Notes: generated by a model not told the origin, from the sequence alone. DNA of 64,000 nt from Bacteroidales bacterium (GCA_021373135.1 JAJFTH010000001.1:124001-188000), one strand, 5' to 3'. Shown: positions 25,763 through 35,030, counted from the first letter of the stretch. Made by a program: numbers and translations.

Positions 25763-26764
25763 TTAGTTCAACACCGAAGCGACGTTGTTTTTTTTATTCA
25801 GCACAGAAATCCAAATATAAGCTATAAGTCCTGTCAATAGCGTGACTACTATTTGCAAACCATGAATCACAAAAGCAAAGACACAAGCATCCGGTTCCGA
25901 AATACCATAAAATACAAGGGTATAAATAACCATGAAATGATAAGCTCCTATCCCACCCTGTACAGGTGCAACCACCCCAAAAGAGCCCATCACAAAACCG
26001 CTCAGCATAGCAAGAACGCCCAGCGGAACTTCAAAAGAGAAGAAATACTTGCCGATGTAAAACATCAGAAAGTATATCAACCAGATCAACAAAGACCAAC
26101 AAATGAAAAGGAACGGACGTTTCAGCGTCATGATGCTTTTCATGCCTTCCCAAATTTTTTGCACAAATCCGCTGATCTTTTCATAAAAGCCAAAATGTCG
26201 AATCCGTTTCCGGAAAACGACAAAAATTATCACGACAGTCAACAATCCTCCCCAGATGATAGGAGATGTCACCATTCCAATCAATTTATCCAGAGAGGAA
26301 GGATTCTCCATGAAAAAATTCCTGAAAAAGCCCATTTGAAACAAAATGGTGGCCAAGGCAATCACAAGCAGAAAAATTACATCAACAGCCCGTTCTGTGA
26401 TGACAGTCCCCAAAGTTTTGGTAAAAGAAAGGCCGTCTGACTTTTTCAGAATTCCACAACGAGCCACCTCCCCTGCACGCGGAAACAACAAGTTGGCTGC
26501 ATAAGCGACAAAGATTGACAGGATGGTCACTTTGAGCCTTCCACCGGGACAAACCGGTTCAATAAGCTGGTGCCAGCGAATACCACGAATAAGGTTACTC
26601 AATACACTTAGGAAAAAAGAAAGCAGAAACCACTCATAATGAATACCCCCATGAAAGACATTCATCAATTTCGAGAAATCCATATCCCTGTAAACCCACC
26701 AGAACAGCAACACGGCCAAAGCTAAAGGAAGTACAATTTGGAGGACTTTTTTTATTTTTTTCAT
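25763..26764 (-). CDS. Lysylphosphatidylglycerol synthase/flippase-type membrane protein
   Basis: A 333-residue integral membrane protein with about eight hydrophobic helices. It carries the family motif AYAANLLFPRAGEVARCGILKK, followed by TKTLGTVITERAVDVIFLL, typical of the membrane half of MprF-like proteins (UPF0104). The soluble synthase domain is absent. Family members are thought to flip lipids or glycolipids; the substrate is unknown. It is divergent from rsmA. Confidence 0.83.
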   Translation of the reverse strand: MKKIKKVLQIVLPLALAVLLFWWVYRDMDFSKLMNVFHGGIHYEWFLLSFFLSVLSNLIRGIRWHQLIEPVCPGGRLKVTILSIFVAYAANLLFPRAGEVARCGILKKSDGLSFTKTLGTVITERAVDVIFLLVIALATILFQMGFFRNFFMENPSSLDKLIGMVTSPIIWGGLLTVVIIFVVFRKRIRHFGFYEKISGFVQKIWEGMKSIMTLKRPFLFICWSLLIWLIYFLMFYIGKYFFSFEVPLGVLAMLSGFVMGSFGVVAPVQGGIGAYHFMVIYTLVFYGISEPDACVFAFVIHGLQIVVTLLTGLIAYIWISVLNKKNNVASVLN

Positions 26765-26791
26765 TCCTGACTAACTTTCAATTTAAATGTT

Positions 26792-26834
26792 TACTTTTGC
26801 GCTGCTTCGATCATTTTTGAAGCACACAAATGTA
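26792..26834. promoter_or_regulatory. Divergent -7 elements for rsmA and the flippase gene
   Basis: TACTTTTG at 26792-26799 faces rsmA (start 26858). TACATTTG on the minus strand at 26827-26834 faces the flippase gene (start 26764). The two start regions interleave in a 93-base gap, with a small GCTTC/GAAGC hairpin between them. Neither has a TTTG at the -33 spacing. Confidence 0.4.
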
Positions 26835-26857
26835 CTAATTTTTTCTTACCGAGGTGG

Positions 26858-27646
26858 ATGACGATTGTAAAACCAAAAAAATCACTGGGACAACATTTCC
26901 TAAAAGATTTGAATGTTGCCGAACGCATCGCGCAAACGCTTGATGCCTACCAAGGTCTGCCGATCCTTGAAATCGGACCTGGCATGGGCGTTCTCACCCG
27001 TTTTTTATTGGATTTCGGACATGACCTGAAGGTGGTTGAACTTGACCGCGAATCGGTCGCCTACCTGAATGAACATTATCCTTCACTGACTGGAAAAATC
27101 ATTTCAGCTGATTTTCTGACACTGGATTTATCCAAACTCTATCAAGAGCCCTTTTGTGTCATCGGCAACTACCCGTACAACATTTCTTCACAGATTTTTT
27201 TTAAGGTACTTGAGCATAAAGATCAGATACCTTGTTGTTCCGGCATGATCCAAAAAGAAGTTGCCATGCGTATCGCTTCAAAACCCGGCAAAAAAGCCTA
27301 CGGTATCCTGAGTGTTCTTTTACAGGCTTATTACGATATTGAATATCTTTTCACCGTCGACGAACAGGTTTTCGACCCGCCGCCCAAGGTAAAGTCTGCG
27401 GTTATCCGTCTCACACGCAATAAAACGACAAATTTGGATTGTAATGAAATATTATTCAAACAAGTCGTCAAGACCGGATTCAACCAAAGGCGAAAGACCC
27501 TGAGGAATTCGCTAAAACCATTGTTGGGAAACGACTGTCCGGTCACAACTGATTCTATCTTTAATCTTCGACCCGAGCAGCTATCTGTAGAGCAGTTTGT
27601 AACACTGACAAATATGGTTTCTCCTTATGTAGGAGAACTTGGCTAA
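26858..27646 (+). CDS. rsmA: 16S rRNA (A1518/A1519-N6)-dimethyltransferase
   Basis: A 262-residue KsgA/RsmA. It dimethylates two adjacent adenosines near the 3' end of 16S rRNA during 30S maturation. Seen: PKKSLGQHFLKDLNVAERIA at the N-terminus, SAM motif EIGPGMGVLTRFLL, acidic residue in VVELDRESV, and catalytic GNYPYNIS (the NxPY motif). The C-terminal RNA-binding helices contain FNQRRKTLRNSLK. The ATG at 26858 gives the normal N-terminus. Confidence 0.97.
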   Translation: MTIVKPKKSLGQHFLKDLNVAERIAQTLDAYQGLPILEIGPGMGVLTRFLLDFGHDLKVVELDRESVAYLNEHYPSLTGKIISADFLTLDLSKLYQEPFCVIGNYPYNISSQIFFKVLEHKDQIPCCSGMIQKEVAMRIASKPGKKAYGILSVLLQAYYDIEYLFTVDEQVFDPPPKVKSAVIRLTRNKTTNLDCNEILFKQVVKTGFNQRRKTLRNSLKPLLGNDCPVTTDSIFNLRPEQLSVEQFVTLTNMVSPYVGELG

Positions 27647-27742
27647 GCAAATCCATGTGAGTGGGTATTTTGCCTAAAAAAGCGTTCAAAACAAAGTTTT
27701 AACTCAGCACCGGTTTAAGCCGATGCAAAAAGCACAAACGCC

Positions 27743-28681
27743 ATGGCCGATATTAAATTATTTTATCACGAAGGTGGACGAATCAAAGTCAGCCGTAGTT
27801 TGGATTTCCTAAAAAAAACACCCATAGAAAATTTTCTTTGGATAGACCTTCATGATGTAGATGATGAGGTTGAAGATCAATTGGAAGATTTCCTCAAGAT
27901 TTATATTCAAGAAGAAGAAGAAATGGAAGAAATCGAGATGTCTTCCCGCTTCATAGAAACTGCCGATACTTTGGTGGTTAACTCTCACTTCCTGCTACCT
28001 AATTTCGAACTTGAAAATGTTTCTTTCATCATGAAGAACGATATACTGGTAACTGTACACAGCGAGGATCTCAGTTCTTTCAACGAAACAACAAAAAAGC
28101 TTTCCACCAACCCAAGAAACTATCCTACCGGCTACCACGTGATGGTGGCTATCATGGAAATGCGGGTGGAAAAAGACGCAGACCTCATTGAAGACATTAT
28201 CGACAAAATCACCGTCTTGAGCGATACACTCCGCGACGCTGACGAAGGTGTATTGATGGATATCACCGAACTTCAGGAACAGATCATGCAAGTCCGCCAA
28301 AACATCATCGAAAAGCAGCGGGCCCTTTCCAACCTGCTGCGATGCGAGCTCATGCCTACGGAACTTTATTCTAAATTGACGATTGTTTTAAGAGACGTCA
28401 CCTCGTTGATTGAACACACAAAATTCAGTTTTGAAAGGTTGAATAACATGCAAGAAATCTTCATGGGGTTAATCAACGTTGAACAAAATAAAATCATAAA
28501 GATCTTCACCATCGTTTCTGTGATCTTTATGCCTCCAACATTGATAGCCAGCATCTTCGGCCAAAACATACCGAATATGCCATTTACCTCTAATCCGAGT
28601 GGATTTTGGATATCAATCGGATTGATGTTCGCTTTCTCAGGGGTGATATTGCTATACTTCAAGCATAAGCATTGGCTATAA
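27743..28681 (+). CDS. corA: CorA-family divalent metal ion transporter with GQN in place of GMN
   Basis: A 312-residue protein with a large cytoplasmic N-terminal domain, a long stalk helix (about 180-240) and two C-terminal membrane helices. The family selectivity motif is normally GMN at the end of TM1; here it reads GQN (residues 273-275, IFGQNIPNMPF). GMN is considered essential for Mg2+ transport in characterised CorA proteins, so substrate or activity may differ. It is preceded by rsmA (96 bases) on the same strand. Confidence 0.88.
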   Translation: MADIKLFYHEGGRIKVSRSLDFLKKTPIENFLWIDLHDVDDEVEDQLEDFLKIYIQEEEEMEEIEMSSRFIETADTLVVNSHFLLPNFELENVSFIMKNDILVTVHSEDLSSFNETTKKLSTNPRNYPTGYHVMVAIMEMRVEKDADLIEDIIDKITVLSDTLRDADEGVLMDITELQEQIMQVRQNIIEKQRALSNLLRCELMPTELYSKLTIVLRDVTSLIEHTKFSFERLNNMQEIFMGLINVEQNKIIKIFTIVSVIFMPPTLIASIFGQNIPNMPFTSNPSGFWISIGLMFAFSGVILLYFKHKHWL

Positions 28682-28780
28682 AACAAAAAGTTGACAAACT
28701 ATAATGACATTACCAAAACTTTTTCTTTAATTTGTAATTGCCTCTTTTCGAGGTAGATTTAACGTAAAAATATATTGATT

Positions 28781-30847
28781 ATGGACACAAAAGAAACCAA
28801 CCATCTGCCTCAGAAAGCAGAGTTGGAAGAAACTCTCGCCGACGCTGCCATTGTGACAGCTGATAACCAACAAACCGAAAGCGAAACCGAAGCTTCTGAG
28901 ATTGTCAAAACAAAACCCAAAAGGGTTACAAAAGCCAAAGTCTCCAAAAAAATAGAGGAATCAAAAGAAGAAGCATCAGCCCAGGAACCGGAGGATTCAA
29001 AAGAAGAAGCATCAACTCAGGAACCGGAGGAATCAAAAGAAGAGGCATCAGTTCAGGAACCGGAAAAGTCAGAAGAAAAAGCCATAGTCCAGGAACCTAC
29101 AGCGATAGAAGTTTCAGAAGAAACAAAAGAGACTTCAGCCCAACATGTATTCGGTACAAAAAAGGAAATTATCGATACGTTTAAATCGTTGGTCGAGAAC
29201 TCCAATGCAGATATTAAAGAAAAAGTTGATGCACTGAAACAATCTTTTTACAAAATACATAAACAGGAAATTGAGAATGCACGTAAGGCTTATGTGGAAG
29301 CAGGAAACGCCATTGAAACTTTCAAAGCAGAAGAAGATTCCCTGGAAATTGATTTTAAAACACTACTCGGAAATTGGCGTGAGAAACGTGCTGAAAGACT
29401 GGCAGAACAAGAGAATCAGCGCAAATCGAATCTCGAAAAGAAAAACCAGATTATTGAAGCCATCAAATCCTTGACCGACAGCACAGAAGATATCGGCCGT
29501 AACTTCAACGAATTCAGAAGGCTTCAACAATCATGGAAAGAGGTTGGTCCCGTACCGCAAGAACAGGTCAATGAGCTTTGGAAAAAATATCAGGTACAGG
29601 TTGAGCGTTTCTATGACCTCCTGAAAATCAACAACGAATTCCGTGAATATGATTTTAAGAAAAACCTTGAAATCAAGACCAATTTATGCGAAACAGCCGA
29701 AAAACTGGCAGAAGAGACCGATGTTGTCATCGCTTTCCGCCAATTGCAGAAACTACATGAAGAATGGCGTGAAACAGGACCTGTTGCCAAAGACTTCCGT
29801 GAAGATATCTGGAATCGCTTCAAGAATGCCTCAAGCGTCATCAATAAAAACCATCAGGGATTTTTTGAACGCCTCAAGACCATCGAAAACGATAATCTCA
29901 ATCAAAAGACCGCCATTTGCGAAACCATAGAAGCCATTGATTTCACACAATTGAAATCCTATAAAGACTGGGATGCCAAAACGGCTGAAATCATCAGTTT
30001 ACAAGAGCAATGGAAGGCCATCGGATTTGCACCTAAAAAGGTAAATATCAAGATTTTTGAACGTTTTCGCACAGCTTGCGATAATTTTTTCCGTCAAAAA
30101 AGTGAATTCTATAAAGCATCCAAAGATATCCTGAATCAAAATCTGGAGAAGAAAAAGAATCTTTGCGAAAAAGCAGAGGCCCTCAAAGACAGTACTGACT
30201 GGAAAGCCACCTCTGACATACTTATTCAGATTCAGAAAGAATGGAAAACTATTGGTTCTGTTCCCAAGAAATTTTCAGACAGTATTTGGAAACGTTTCAT
30301 TGCAGCCTGCGATTTCTTCTTTGAACAGAAAGAAAAGAATGCCCCTTCCCAAAAAAATGAGGAGCAACGCAATCTAACCAATAAGAAAGAGCTGATTGAG
30401 CAACTCGAATCCATCACAGCTGAAACCCCAGAAGAGGAGGCACAGAAACTTCTACATGAACTTTCCACCAAATGGAATAGCATAGGCCACGTCCCATTCA
30501 AGGAAAAAGACAAGATATACAAGGCATGGCATGAAGCCTTGGATAATCAAATGGAGCGTTTTCATTTAGACAAGAGCAACCGCAGATTGAACAACTTCCA
30601 GCACAATCTGGAAGATATGAGTGAAAAAAGCCAAGATAAAGTGTTGCATGAACGCGAACGTTTATTGCGTCAGTTTGATAACCTGACTACTGAAATCAAG
30701 ACATCAGAGAACAATATTGGTTTCTTCACTACAAGCAAATCATCGGGGAACGGACTTCTTGACGTGATGAAAAAGAAAATTGAGGATCTCAAAGAAGAAC
30801 GTGATTTGATATACAAGAAAATCAAAATGATAGACGAGCAACTTTAA
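28781..30847 (+). CDS. DUF349 repeat protein with acidic tandem-repeat N-terminus
   Basis: A 688-residue cytoplasmic, mostly helical protein. The N-terminal 110 residues are low-complexity and contain four 12-residue repeats (consensus SKEEASxQEPEE, residues 61-108). From about 125 onward there are several DUF349 units of about 70 residues, each with a core like QLQKLHEEWRETGPVAKDFREDIWNRF or EWKTIGSVPKKFSDSIWKRF. The function of DUF349 in Bacteroidota is not established. The ATG at 28781 is preferred to a TTG two codons upstream. It is followed by a GC-rich hairpin and convergent folE. Confidence 0.85.
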   Translation: MDTKETNHLPQKAELEETLADAAIVTADNQQTESETEASEIVKTKPKRVTKAKVSKKIEESKEEASAQEPEDSKEEASTQEPEESKEEASVQEPEKSEEKAIVQEPTAIEVSEETKETSAQHVFGTKKEIIDTFKSLVENSNADIKEKVDALKQSFYKIHKQEIENARKAYVEAGNAIETFKAEEDSLEIDFKTLLGNWREKRAERLAEQENQRKSNLEKKNQIIEAIKSLTDSTEDIGRNFNEFRRLQQSWKEVGPVPQEQVNELWKKYQVQVERFYDLLKINNEFREYDFKKNLEIKTNLCETAEKLAEETDVVIAFRQLQKLHEEWRETGPVAKDFREDIWNRFKNASSVINKNHQGFFERLKTIENDNLNQKTAICETIEAIDFTQLKSYKDWDAKTAEIISLQEQWKAIGFAPKKVNIKIFERFRTACDNFFRQKSEFYKASKDILNQNLEKKKNLCEKAEALKDSTDWKATSDILIQIQKEWKTIGSVPKKFSDSIWKRFIAACDFFFEQKEKNAPSQKNEEQRNLTNKKELIEQLESITAETPEEEAQKLLHELSTKWNSIGHVPFKEKDKIYKAWHEALDNQMERFHLDKSNRRLNNFQHNLEDMSEKSQDKVLHERERLLRQFDNLTTEIKTSENNIGFFTTSKSSGNGLLDVMKKKIEDLKEERDLIYKKIKMIDEQL
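28961..29104 (+). repeat. Four tandem 36-bp repeats within the DUF349 gene
   Basis: Units begin at 28961, 28997, 29033 and 29069. The first three are highly alike (TCAAAAGAAGAAGCATCA or near), and the fourth is diverged. All are multiples of three, so unit number can vary without a frameshift. They encode the acidic Ser-Lys-Glu/Gln-Glu-Pro repeats near the N-terminus. Confidence 0.85.
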
Positions 30848-30869
30848 GACCGCGCCTTACATCATACAA

Positions 30870-30908
30870 CCCGTGCAGACAGCCCTTGAAAGAAGGGAAC
30901 TGCGCGGG
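30870..30908 (+). terminator. Hairpin after the DUF349 gene
   Basis: An outer stem (CCCGTGCAG 30870-30878 with CTGCGCGGG 30900-30908, one G-U pair) encloses an inner CCCTT/AAGGG stem with a GAAAG loop. It is followed by a T-rich CTTATTCTTAT rather than a clean T-run. It lies between two convergent genes and may serve both. Confidence 0.55.
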
Positions 30909-30940
30909 CTTATTCTTATACTAACACGCAAGTTATTATT

Positions 30941-31534
30941 TTATTTCCGTATCAGACTGATAAACTCTTCCCTTGTCTTTGCCTGTTGGAAAACCCCGGT
31001 AAAATCGGAAGTCGTTGTGATGGAATTTTGCTTTTCCACCCCACGCATTTGCATGCATAAGTGCCTCGCTTCGATGACCACCATCACACCAAGAGGATTA
31101 AGCGTTTCCTGAATACAATTCTTGATTTGTGTAGTCATCCTTTCCTGAATTTGCAGACGACGGGCAAAAATATCAACCACTCGCGCAATTTTGCTCAACC
31201 CCGTGATATAATTGTTTGGAATATAAGCCACATGTGCTTTGCCATAAAAAGGCAGCATGTGATGCTCACACATCGAATAGAAGTCAATATCCTTAACGAT
31301 AACCATCTGGCGGTATTCTTCTTTAAACATCGCCGATTTTATAACCTCCTTAGGATCAATATTATAACCATAAGTCAAGAACTGCATGGACTTGGCTACT
31401 CGCTTAGGAGTCTTCAATAATCCTTCTCTTTCCGGATTCTCGCCAAGAAGACGCAGAATCTCCAGATAATGCTTTGCCAATTCTTCCTGAACCGGATTTG
31501 TTTCAGTAGCCAGAATGACCCTTTTATCTACCAT
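30941..31534 (-). CDS. folE: GTP cyclohydrolase I
   Basis: A 197-residue enzyme that converts GTP to 7,8-dihydroneopterin triphosphate, the first step of folate/pterin synthesis. The zinc ligands are C89 and H92 in [10 protein letters not shown] and C160 in [10 protein letters not shown]. Other signatures are [13 protein letters not shown] and [20 protein letters not shown]. Length is normal. It lies one base after the SPOR-domain gene, so the two form an operon. Confidence 0.97.
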   Translation of the reverse strand: MVDKRVILATETNPVQEELAKHYLEILRLLGENPEREGLLKTPKRVAKSMQFLTYGYNIDPKEVIKSAMFKEEYRQMVIVKDIDFYSMCEHHMLPFYGKAHVAYIPNNYITGLSKIARVVDIFARRLQIQERMTTQIKNCIQETLNPLGVMVVIEARHLCMQMRGVEKQNSITTTSDFTGVFQQAKTREEFISLIRK

Positions 31535-31535
31535 T

Positions 31536-32039
31536 TTATTGAGCTTTTACCTGTATCTTTTCTTTTACAATAGACATTTCTCTGCCAAATGAAGGAAATG
31601 AATGCCGCAATTGCACCAACATCTGCTGTGCATCCTGATAAGTCTGAAAATCTCCAACCCTTAAACGCCAAAAAGGTGCATTATATTTCACATAAGTGGA
31701 CAACTCCGGATAGGCGGCCTTCATATCAGTTTCCTTACGAAAAGCTTCGTTTTTTGAAACCCTTTGATTGTTTCCGGAAAAAACTTGAATGCGCCAACCG
31801 GAGATTTGTATATATCGGGGCTCATCGCTTGATTCCATAGATGTCGTAGTTTCTATACCAGGCCTGCCGATTTTGACAGCAATTTGTTCATCCTGAATAA
31901 TTTCCACATGTCCTTTACCTGTTTCATGTTTGTTGATCTTATCAACAATATTCTCAGACTGTTTATCAGAAACATTCTCTTGCCCCGACAGCAGGGTCGG
32001 AAACAACATCAGCAAACACAGTGACCGAAAATACTTCAT
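31536..32039 (-). CDS. SPOR-domain envelope protein
   Basis: A 167-residue protein with a signal peptide ([20 protein letters not shown]). The C-terminal SPOR domain is at about 85-160 ([40 protein letters not shown]). SPOR domains bind denuded peptidoglycan, often at septa. The ATG at 32039 is chosen because it opens a proper signal peptide; the frame extends to 32180 through the mdh terminator, which is unlikely. It is followed directly by folE. Confidence 0.88.
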   Translation of the reverse strand: MKYFRSLCLLMLFPTLLSGQENVSDKQSENIVDKINKHETGKGHVEIIQDEQIAVKIGRPGIETTTSMESSDEPRYIQISGWRIQVFSGNNQRVSKNEAFRKETDMKAAYPELSTYVKYNAPFWRLRVGDFQTYQDAQQMLVQLRHSFPSFGREMSIVKEKIQVKAQ

Positions 32040-32085
32040 GTAGACATGAATTTTAAAGTAGAATTGTAATTCAAGTATTGCAAAA

Positions 32086-32093
32086 CAAAAGTA
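32086..32093 (-). promoter_or_regulatory. Probable -7 element for the SPOR-folE operon
   Basis: The minus strand reads TACTTTTG, matching TAnnTTTG, 47 bases upstream of the chosen SPOR gene start and between the mdh terminator and that start. No TTTG occurs at the -33 spacing. Confidence 0.42.
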
Positions 32094-32134
32094 CAACTTT
32101 TTGATTTGTAATACTGATAATATGGCTGAAAAAG

Positions 32135-32171
32135 GAAAAAAGGATGACATTCCAGCAAGGAATGTCATCCT
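32135..32171 (-). terminator. Terminator of mdh
   Basis: A perfect 13-bp stem (32141-32153 with 32159-32171; AGGATGACATTCC/GGAATGTCATCCT) with a 5-base loop. On the minus strand it is followed by six T. It begins 25 bases after the mdh stop. Confidence 0.92.
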
Positions 32172-32195
32172 AATGTTCAATCCAACGATGGAATA

Positions 32196-33140
32196 TTAAG
32201 CTAAAACACCTAATTGGCTCAAAACAGAGTTCGTATTACGGACTGCAGCAGCACTCTGGTCGAACAAAGCTTGTTCTTCAGCATTCAACTTAAAGTCAAC
32301 GATTTTTTCAACACCCCCCTTACCAATAATACAAGGAACGCCTATACAAATATCGCTTTGACCGTATTCGCCTTCCAGATAAACGCAGCAAGGGATCACT
32401 TTCTTTTGGTCATGAAGAATAGAAGCGACAAGGTAGGAGCATGCTGCACCAGGAGCATACCAGGCAGAAGTCCCCAACATTCCTGTCAATGTAGCACCAC
32501 CAACCATGGTGTCAGCTACAACTTTGTTTAAAGTGTCGGTATCCAGAAGTTGGGAAACCGGAACACCTTTGTAGGTAGCAAAACGAGTCAAAGGTATCAT
32601 GGTCTTGTCTCCATGACCACCAATCACTGTACCGTGGATTTCGTTGATATTGGCATTAAGAGCCTTGCTCAAATAGCATCTGAAACGAGCACTGTCCAAA
32701 GCACCACCCATACCGATTACACGGTTTTTCGGAAGTTTGGTATCTTTCAATGCCAAATAGGTCATCGTATCCATAGGATTACTGATAACCACCAAAATAG
32801 CATTTGGAGAATATTCCAGAAGCTGATCAACGACAGATTTAACGATACCGGAATTGACACCGATCAAATCTTCACGGCTCATTCCAGGTTTACGTGGAAT
32901 ACCTGAAGTGATTACCACGACGTCTGAATTTGCACTTTGTTTGTAATCGTTTGTGCAACCGCTGATTTTGGTATCAACACCAAGACATGTTGCAGCCTGC
33001 AACATATCCAATGCTTTACCTTCAGAAATACCTTCTTTGATATCCAACAATAAAACTTCATCGGCAACCCCATTGTTTGCCATTACATTTGCGCAGGTAG
33101 CGCCTACATTACCTACACCTACAACCGTTACTTTTGACAT
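32196..33140 (-). CDS. mdh: Malate dehydrogenase (LDH-like type)
   Basis: A 314-residue NAD-dependent enzyme that interconverts malate and oxaloacetate. The Rossmann motif GVGNVGATCANVM is at 8-20, with D33 for NAD specificity. Substrate-binding arginines are R83 and R89 (GIPRKPGMSRED) and R152 (LDSARFR). Catalytic H176 is in GGHGD. The Arg at the substrate-specificity loop supports malate over lactate. It is a single gene with a promoter-like element at 33213-33220 and a strong terminator. Confidence 0.97.
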   Translation of the reverse strand: MSKVTVVGVGNVGATCANVMANNGVADEVLLLDIKEGISEGKALDMLQAATCLGVDTKISGCTNDYKQSANSDVVVITSGIPRKPGMSREDLIGVNSGIVKSVVDQLLEYSPNAILVVISNPMDTMTYLALKDTKLPKNRVIGMGGALDSARFRCYLSKALNANINEIHGTVIGGHGDKTMIPLTRFATYKGVPVSQLLDTDTLNKVVADTMVGGATLTGMLGTSAWYAPGAACSYLVASILHDQKKVIPCCVYLEGEYGQSDICIGVPCIIGKGGVEKIVDFKLNAEEQALFDQSAAAVRNTNSVLSQLGVLA

Positions 33141-33212
33141 AAATAATTTATTACGTGTTTAACTAATCCAATCGAAAAACGATTTCCCAATGATGGGGAA
33201 TTTTTTACACCA

Positions 33213-33220
33213 CAAAGGTA
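33213..33220 (-). promoter_or_regulatory. Probable -7 element for mdh
   Basis: The minus strand reads TACCTTTG, a match to TAnnTTTG, 73 bases upstream of the mdh ATG. At the 19-base spacing stands TTTT, three of four matches to TTTG. Confidence 0.5.
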
Positions 33221-33413
33221 CTAATAATCCAGATTAGAGAAAATTTTCTTTAATTCATTTATGCAAAATTTCTTTAATTCTTTATCAAAATCATTGAAAA
33301 AGAAACGGGTGAGCAAGAATGCCATAAATAGCTGATTTAATATCATTAAACAAACAGAGTATTAAATATGTCTGCATACAGTCCCAAGGATAGAATTATT
33401 GCACAGAATTTTG

Positions 33414-33421
33414 TATTTTTG
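33414..33421 (+). promoter_or_regulatory. Probable -7 element for the coiled-coil membrane protein gene
   Basis: TATTTTTG matches TAnnTTTG and is followed by CAGCAA, 67 bases upstream of the ATG at 33489. The -33 position does not match well. Confidence 0.45.
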
Positions 33422-33488
33422 CAGCAATAATTCATAGACTCAAATGGGGTCCAAAGGTTTCCGTTGATCAGCAAAATTCGATTTCAAT

Positions 33489-34370
33489 ATGCAAAAGAAA
33501 ACAAAGATAATCATAGGAGTGATTATAGTCATACTGCTTGGAGGAATGGCTTATTTAATTATTAGCCTGCGCAGTAAAGATGTTGTCATTACAGAAATGA
33601 CAAAACAATTCGATTTGGAAAAAGAGGAACTTACTGACGAATATTCTCAGCTCACACTACAATATGAAGGTTATGGGTTGCGCATTGGCAACGACTCGTT
33701 GGCTACCATGCTGGATGCAGAAAGGTACAAAATACAGCGGCTACTTGAAGAATTAAAAACAGTCAAGTCTACTGATACCAAGCGTATCAACAAGTTGAAG
33801 AAAGAGCTTGAGACCCTCAGGGGAATCATGAAACATTACGTTGCACAAATAGATTCACTCAGTGCATTGAACAGCCAATTAAGATCAGAAAACAAGGCCG
33901 TGACTATGCAATATCATGAAGTGAAACAACAAGCCAGCGTTCTGACTGAAGAGAAGAAGGCTCTTACTGACAAAGTTACGCTGGCATCGATTCTGGAAGC
34001 AAGAAACTTTACCATTGAAAGTCTTACGAACAAAGGGCGCAAAGCAACCAAAATCAGTAAAACGGCTCAACTCAAATTCAGCTTTATCATCAATAAAAAC
34101 ATCTCAGCACCTACCGGCGAAAAATACATCTATCTCCGCATTCTTCAACCTGATGAGACACCATTGGTTAAAAAGAATGACAACGTCTTTCTTTTTGAGA
34201 ACAAATACATCAATTATTCAGCCCGCAGACCCATCGAATATGAAGGCGAAGAAGTAAATGTCGTTATCTATTGGGATGTAGAGGAATTCCTCCATCCCGG
34301 CACATACAGAGTTGATGTCTTTGCAGATGGATATATCATTGGTACAACAACCTTCGCTTTAAAAAATTAA
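33489..34370 (+). CDS. Membrane-anchored coiled-coil protein of unknown function
   Basis: A 293-residue protein with one N-terminal helix (about 6-27, IIIGVIIVILLGGMAYLIIS). A long coiled coil follows from about 35 to 170 (many Glu/Lys/Leu heptads). The C-terminal beta-rich domain at 190-293 contains LKFSFIINKNISAPTGEKYIY, VNVVIYWDVEEFLHPGTYRV and DVFADGYIIGTTTF. I recall similar proteins in other Bacteroidales but no characterised member. The topology suggests a periplasmic or exposed C-terminal domain on a stalk. It is monocistronic, with a terminator. Confidence 0.7.
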   Translation: MQKKTKIIIGVIIVILLGGMAYLIISLRSKDVVITEMTKQFDLEKEELTDEYSQLTLQYEGYGLRIGNDSLATMLDAERYKIQRLLEELKTVKSTDTKRINKLKKELETLRGIMKHYVAQIDSLSALNSQLRSENKAVTMQYHEVKQQASVLTEEKKALTDKVTLASILEARNFTIESLTNKGRKATKISKTAQLKFSFIINKNISAPTGEKYIYLRILQPDETPLVKKNDNVFLFENKYINYSARRPIEYEGEEVNVVIYWDVEEFLHPGTYRVDVFADGYIIGTTTFALKN

Positions 34371-34394
34371 GGACTTCTTTGAATATAGAACAGG

Positions 34395-34434
34395 AGGGCG
34401 TCTCAAATAAACCATTGGGACGCTCTTATTTTTT
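34395..34434 (+). terminator. Terminator after the coiled-coil gene
   Basis: A 12-bp stem (34395-34406 with 34415-34426, two G-U pairs) with an 8-base loop and a T-rich tail (TATTTTTTG). It begins 24 bases after the stop. Confidence 0.78.
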
Positions 34435-34468
34435 GCCCTAAAAAATCAGGAAGATTATTACGGTTGTT

Positions 34469-34476
34469 TATTTTTG
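34469..34476 (+). promoter_or_regulatory. Probable -7 element for the ECF sigma operon
   Basis: TATTTTTG matches TAnnTTTG, 53 bases upstream of the sigma factor start. It resembles a housekeeping promoter. An additional autoregulated ECF promoter cannot be recognised without knowing its consensus. Confidence 0.4.
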
Positions 34477-34529
34477 TAAAAAATGGAAATCCAATGTTAT
34501 GATTTCAATCTTTCCACGTCATATCATCA

Positions 34530-35030
34530 ATGAATCCGGAACAATTTAAGACAAATGTTTTGCCTTTACGCGACAAACTGTTCTTTACTGCTAAAAAGCT
34601 GCTTGAAGAAGAACAGGATAGCGAGGATACTGTACAAGAAGTATTTCTCAGACTTTGGCACATGCGCGATTCTCTGGAACATTACGATAATCTGATCGCC
34701 TTTGCCACAACGATGACCAAGAACCTTTGCATAGACAAGATCCGGGTTCGTGGAAGAATGAATTCACTGGAAGAGGAGATGTTCCGGCAGGCTGGCCCGG
34801 ACAATCCCTACCTGCAATTAGAAAGAAAAGATACCAACGAAATACTTCATGCCATCATAGAAAAGTTGCCACCTCTGCAGAAAGCCATCATCAAGATGAA
34901 AGATATCGAAGAATATGAAATAGAAGAGATTGCAGAAATAACAGGTTCTCAGGCTGAAGCCATTCGTATGAACCTTTCAAGAGCACGAAAAAAAGTGCGG
35001 GAAGAATATATAAAAATAACATCATGCTGA
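34530..35030 (+). CDS. ECF-type RNA polymerase sigma factor
   Basis: A 166-residue sigma-70-like factor with only regions 2 and 4. Region 2 is at about 15-80 (EDTVQEVFLRLWHMRD, KNLCIDKIR). Region 4 is at about 115-160 (LPPLQKAIIKMKDIEEYEIE, ITGSQAEAIRMNLSRARKKV). It overlaps the next gene by seven bases. That gene has the layout of an anti-sigma factor, so the two form a regulatory pair. The regulon may include the downstream envelope genes. Confidence 0.92.
   Translation: MNPEQFKTNVLPLRDKLFFTAKKLLEEEQDSEDTVQEVFLRLWHMRDSLEHYDNLIAFATTMTKNLCIDKIRVRGRMNSLEEEMFRQAGPDNPYLQLERKDTNEILHAIIEKLPPLQKAIIKMKDIEEYEIEEIAEITGSQAEAIRMNLSRARKKVREEYIKITSC

Larger units (their letters stand above)
33141..33488. 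other. Divergent regulatory gap between mdh and the coiled-coil gene
   Basis: This 348-base AT-rich gap holds promoter elements for both flanking genes and no gene that I can support. The minus-strand -7 for mdh (33213-33220) and a plus-strand -7 (33414-33421) are annotated separately. A short TTTCCCAATGATGGGGAA hairpin lies near 33183-33200 in the mdh leader. Confidence 0.5.
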
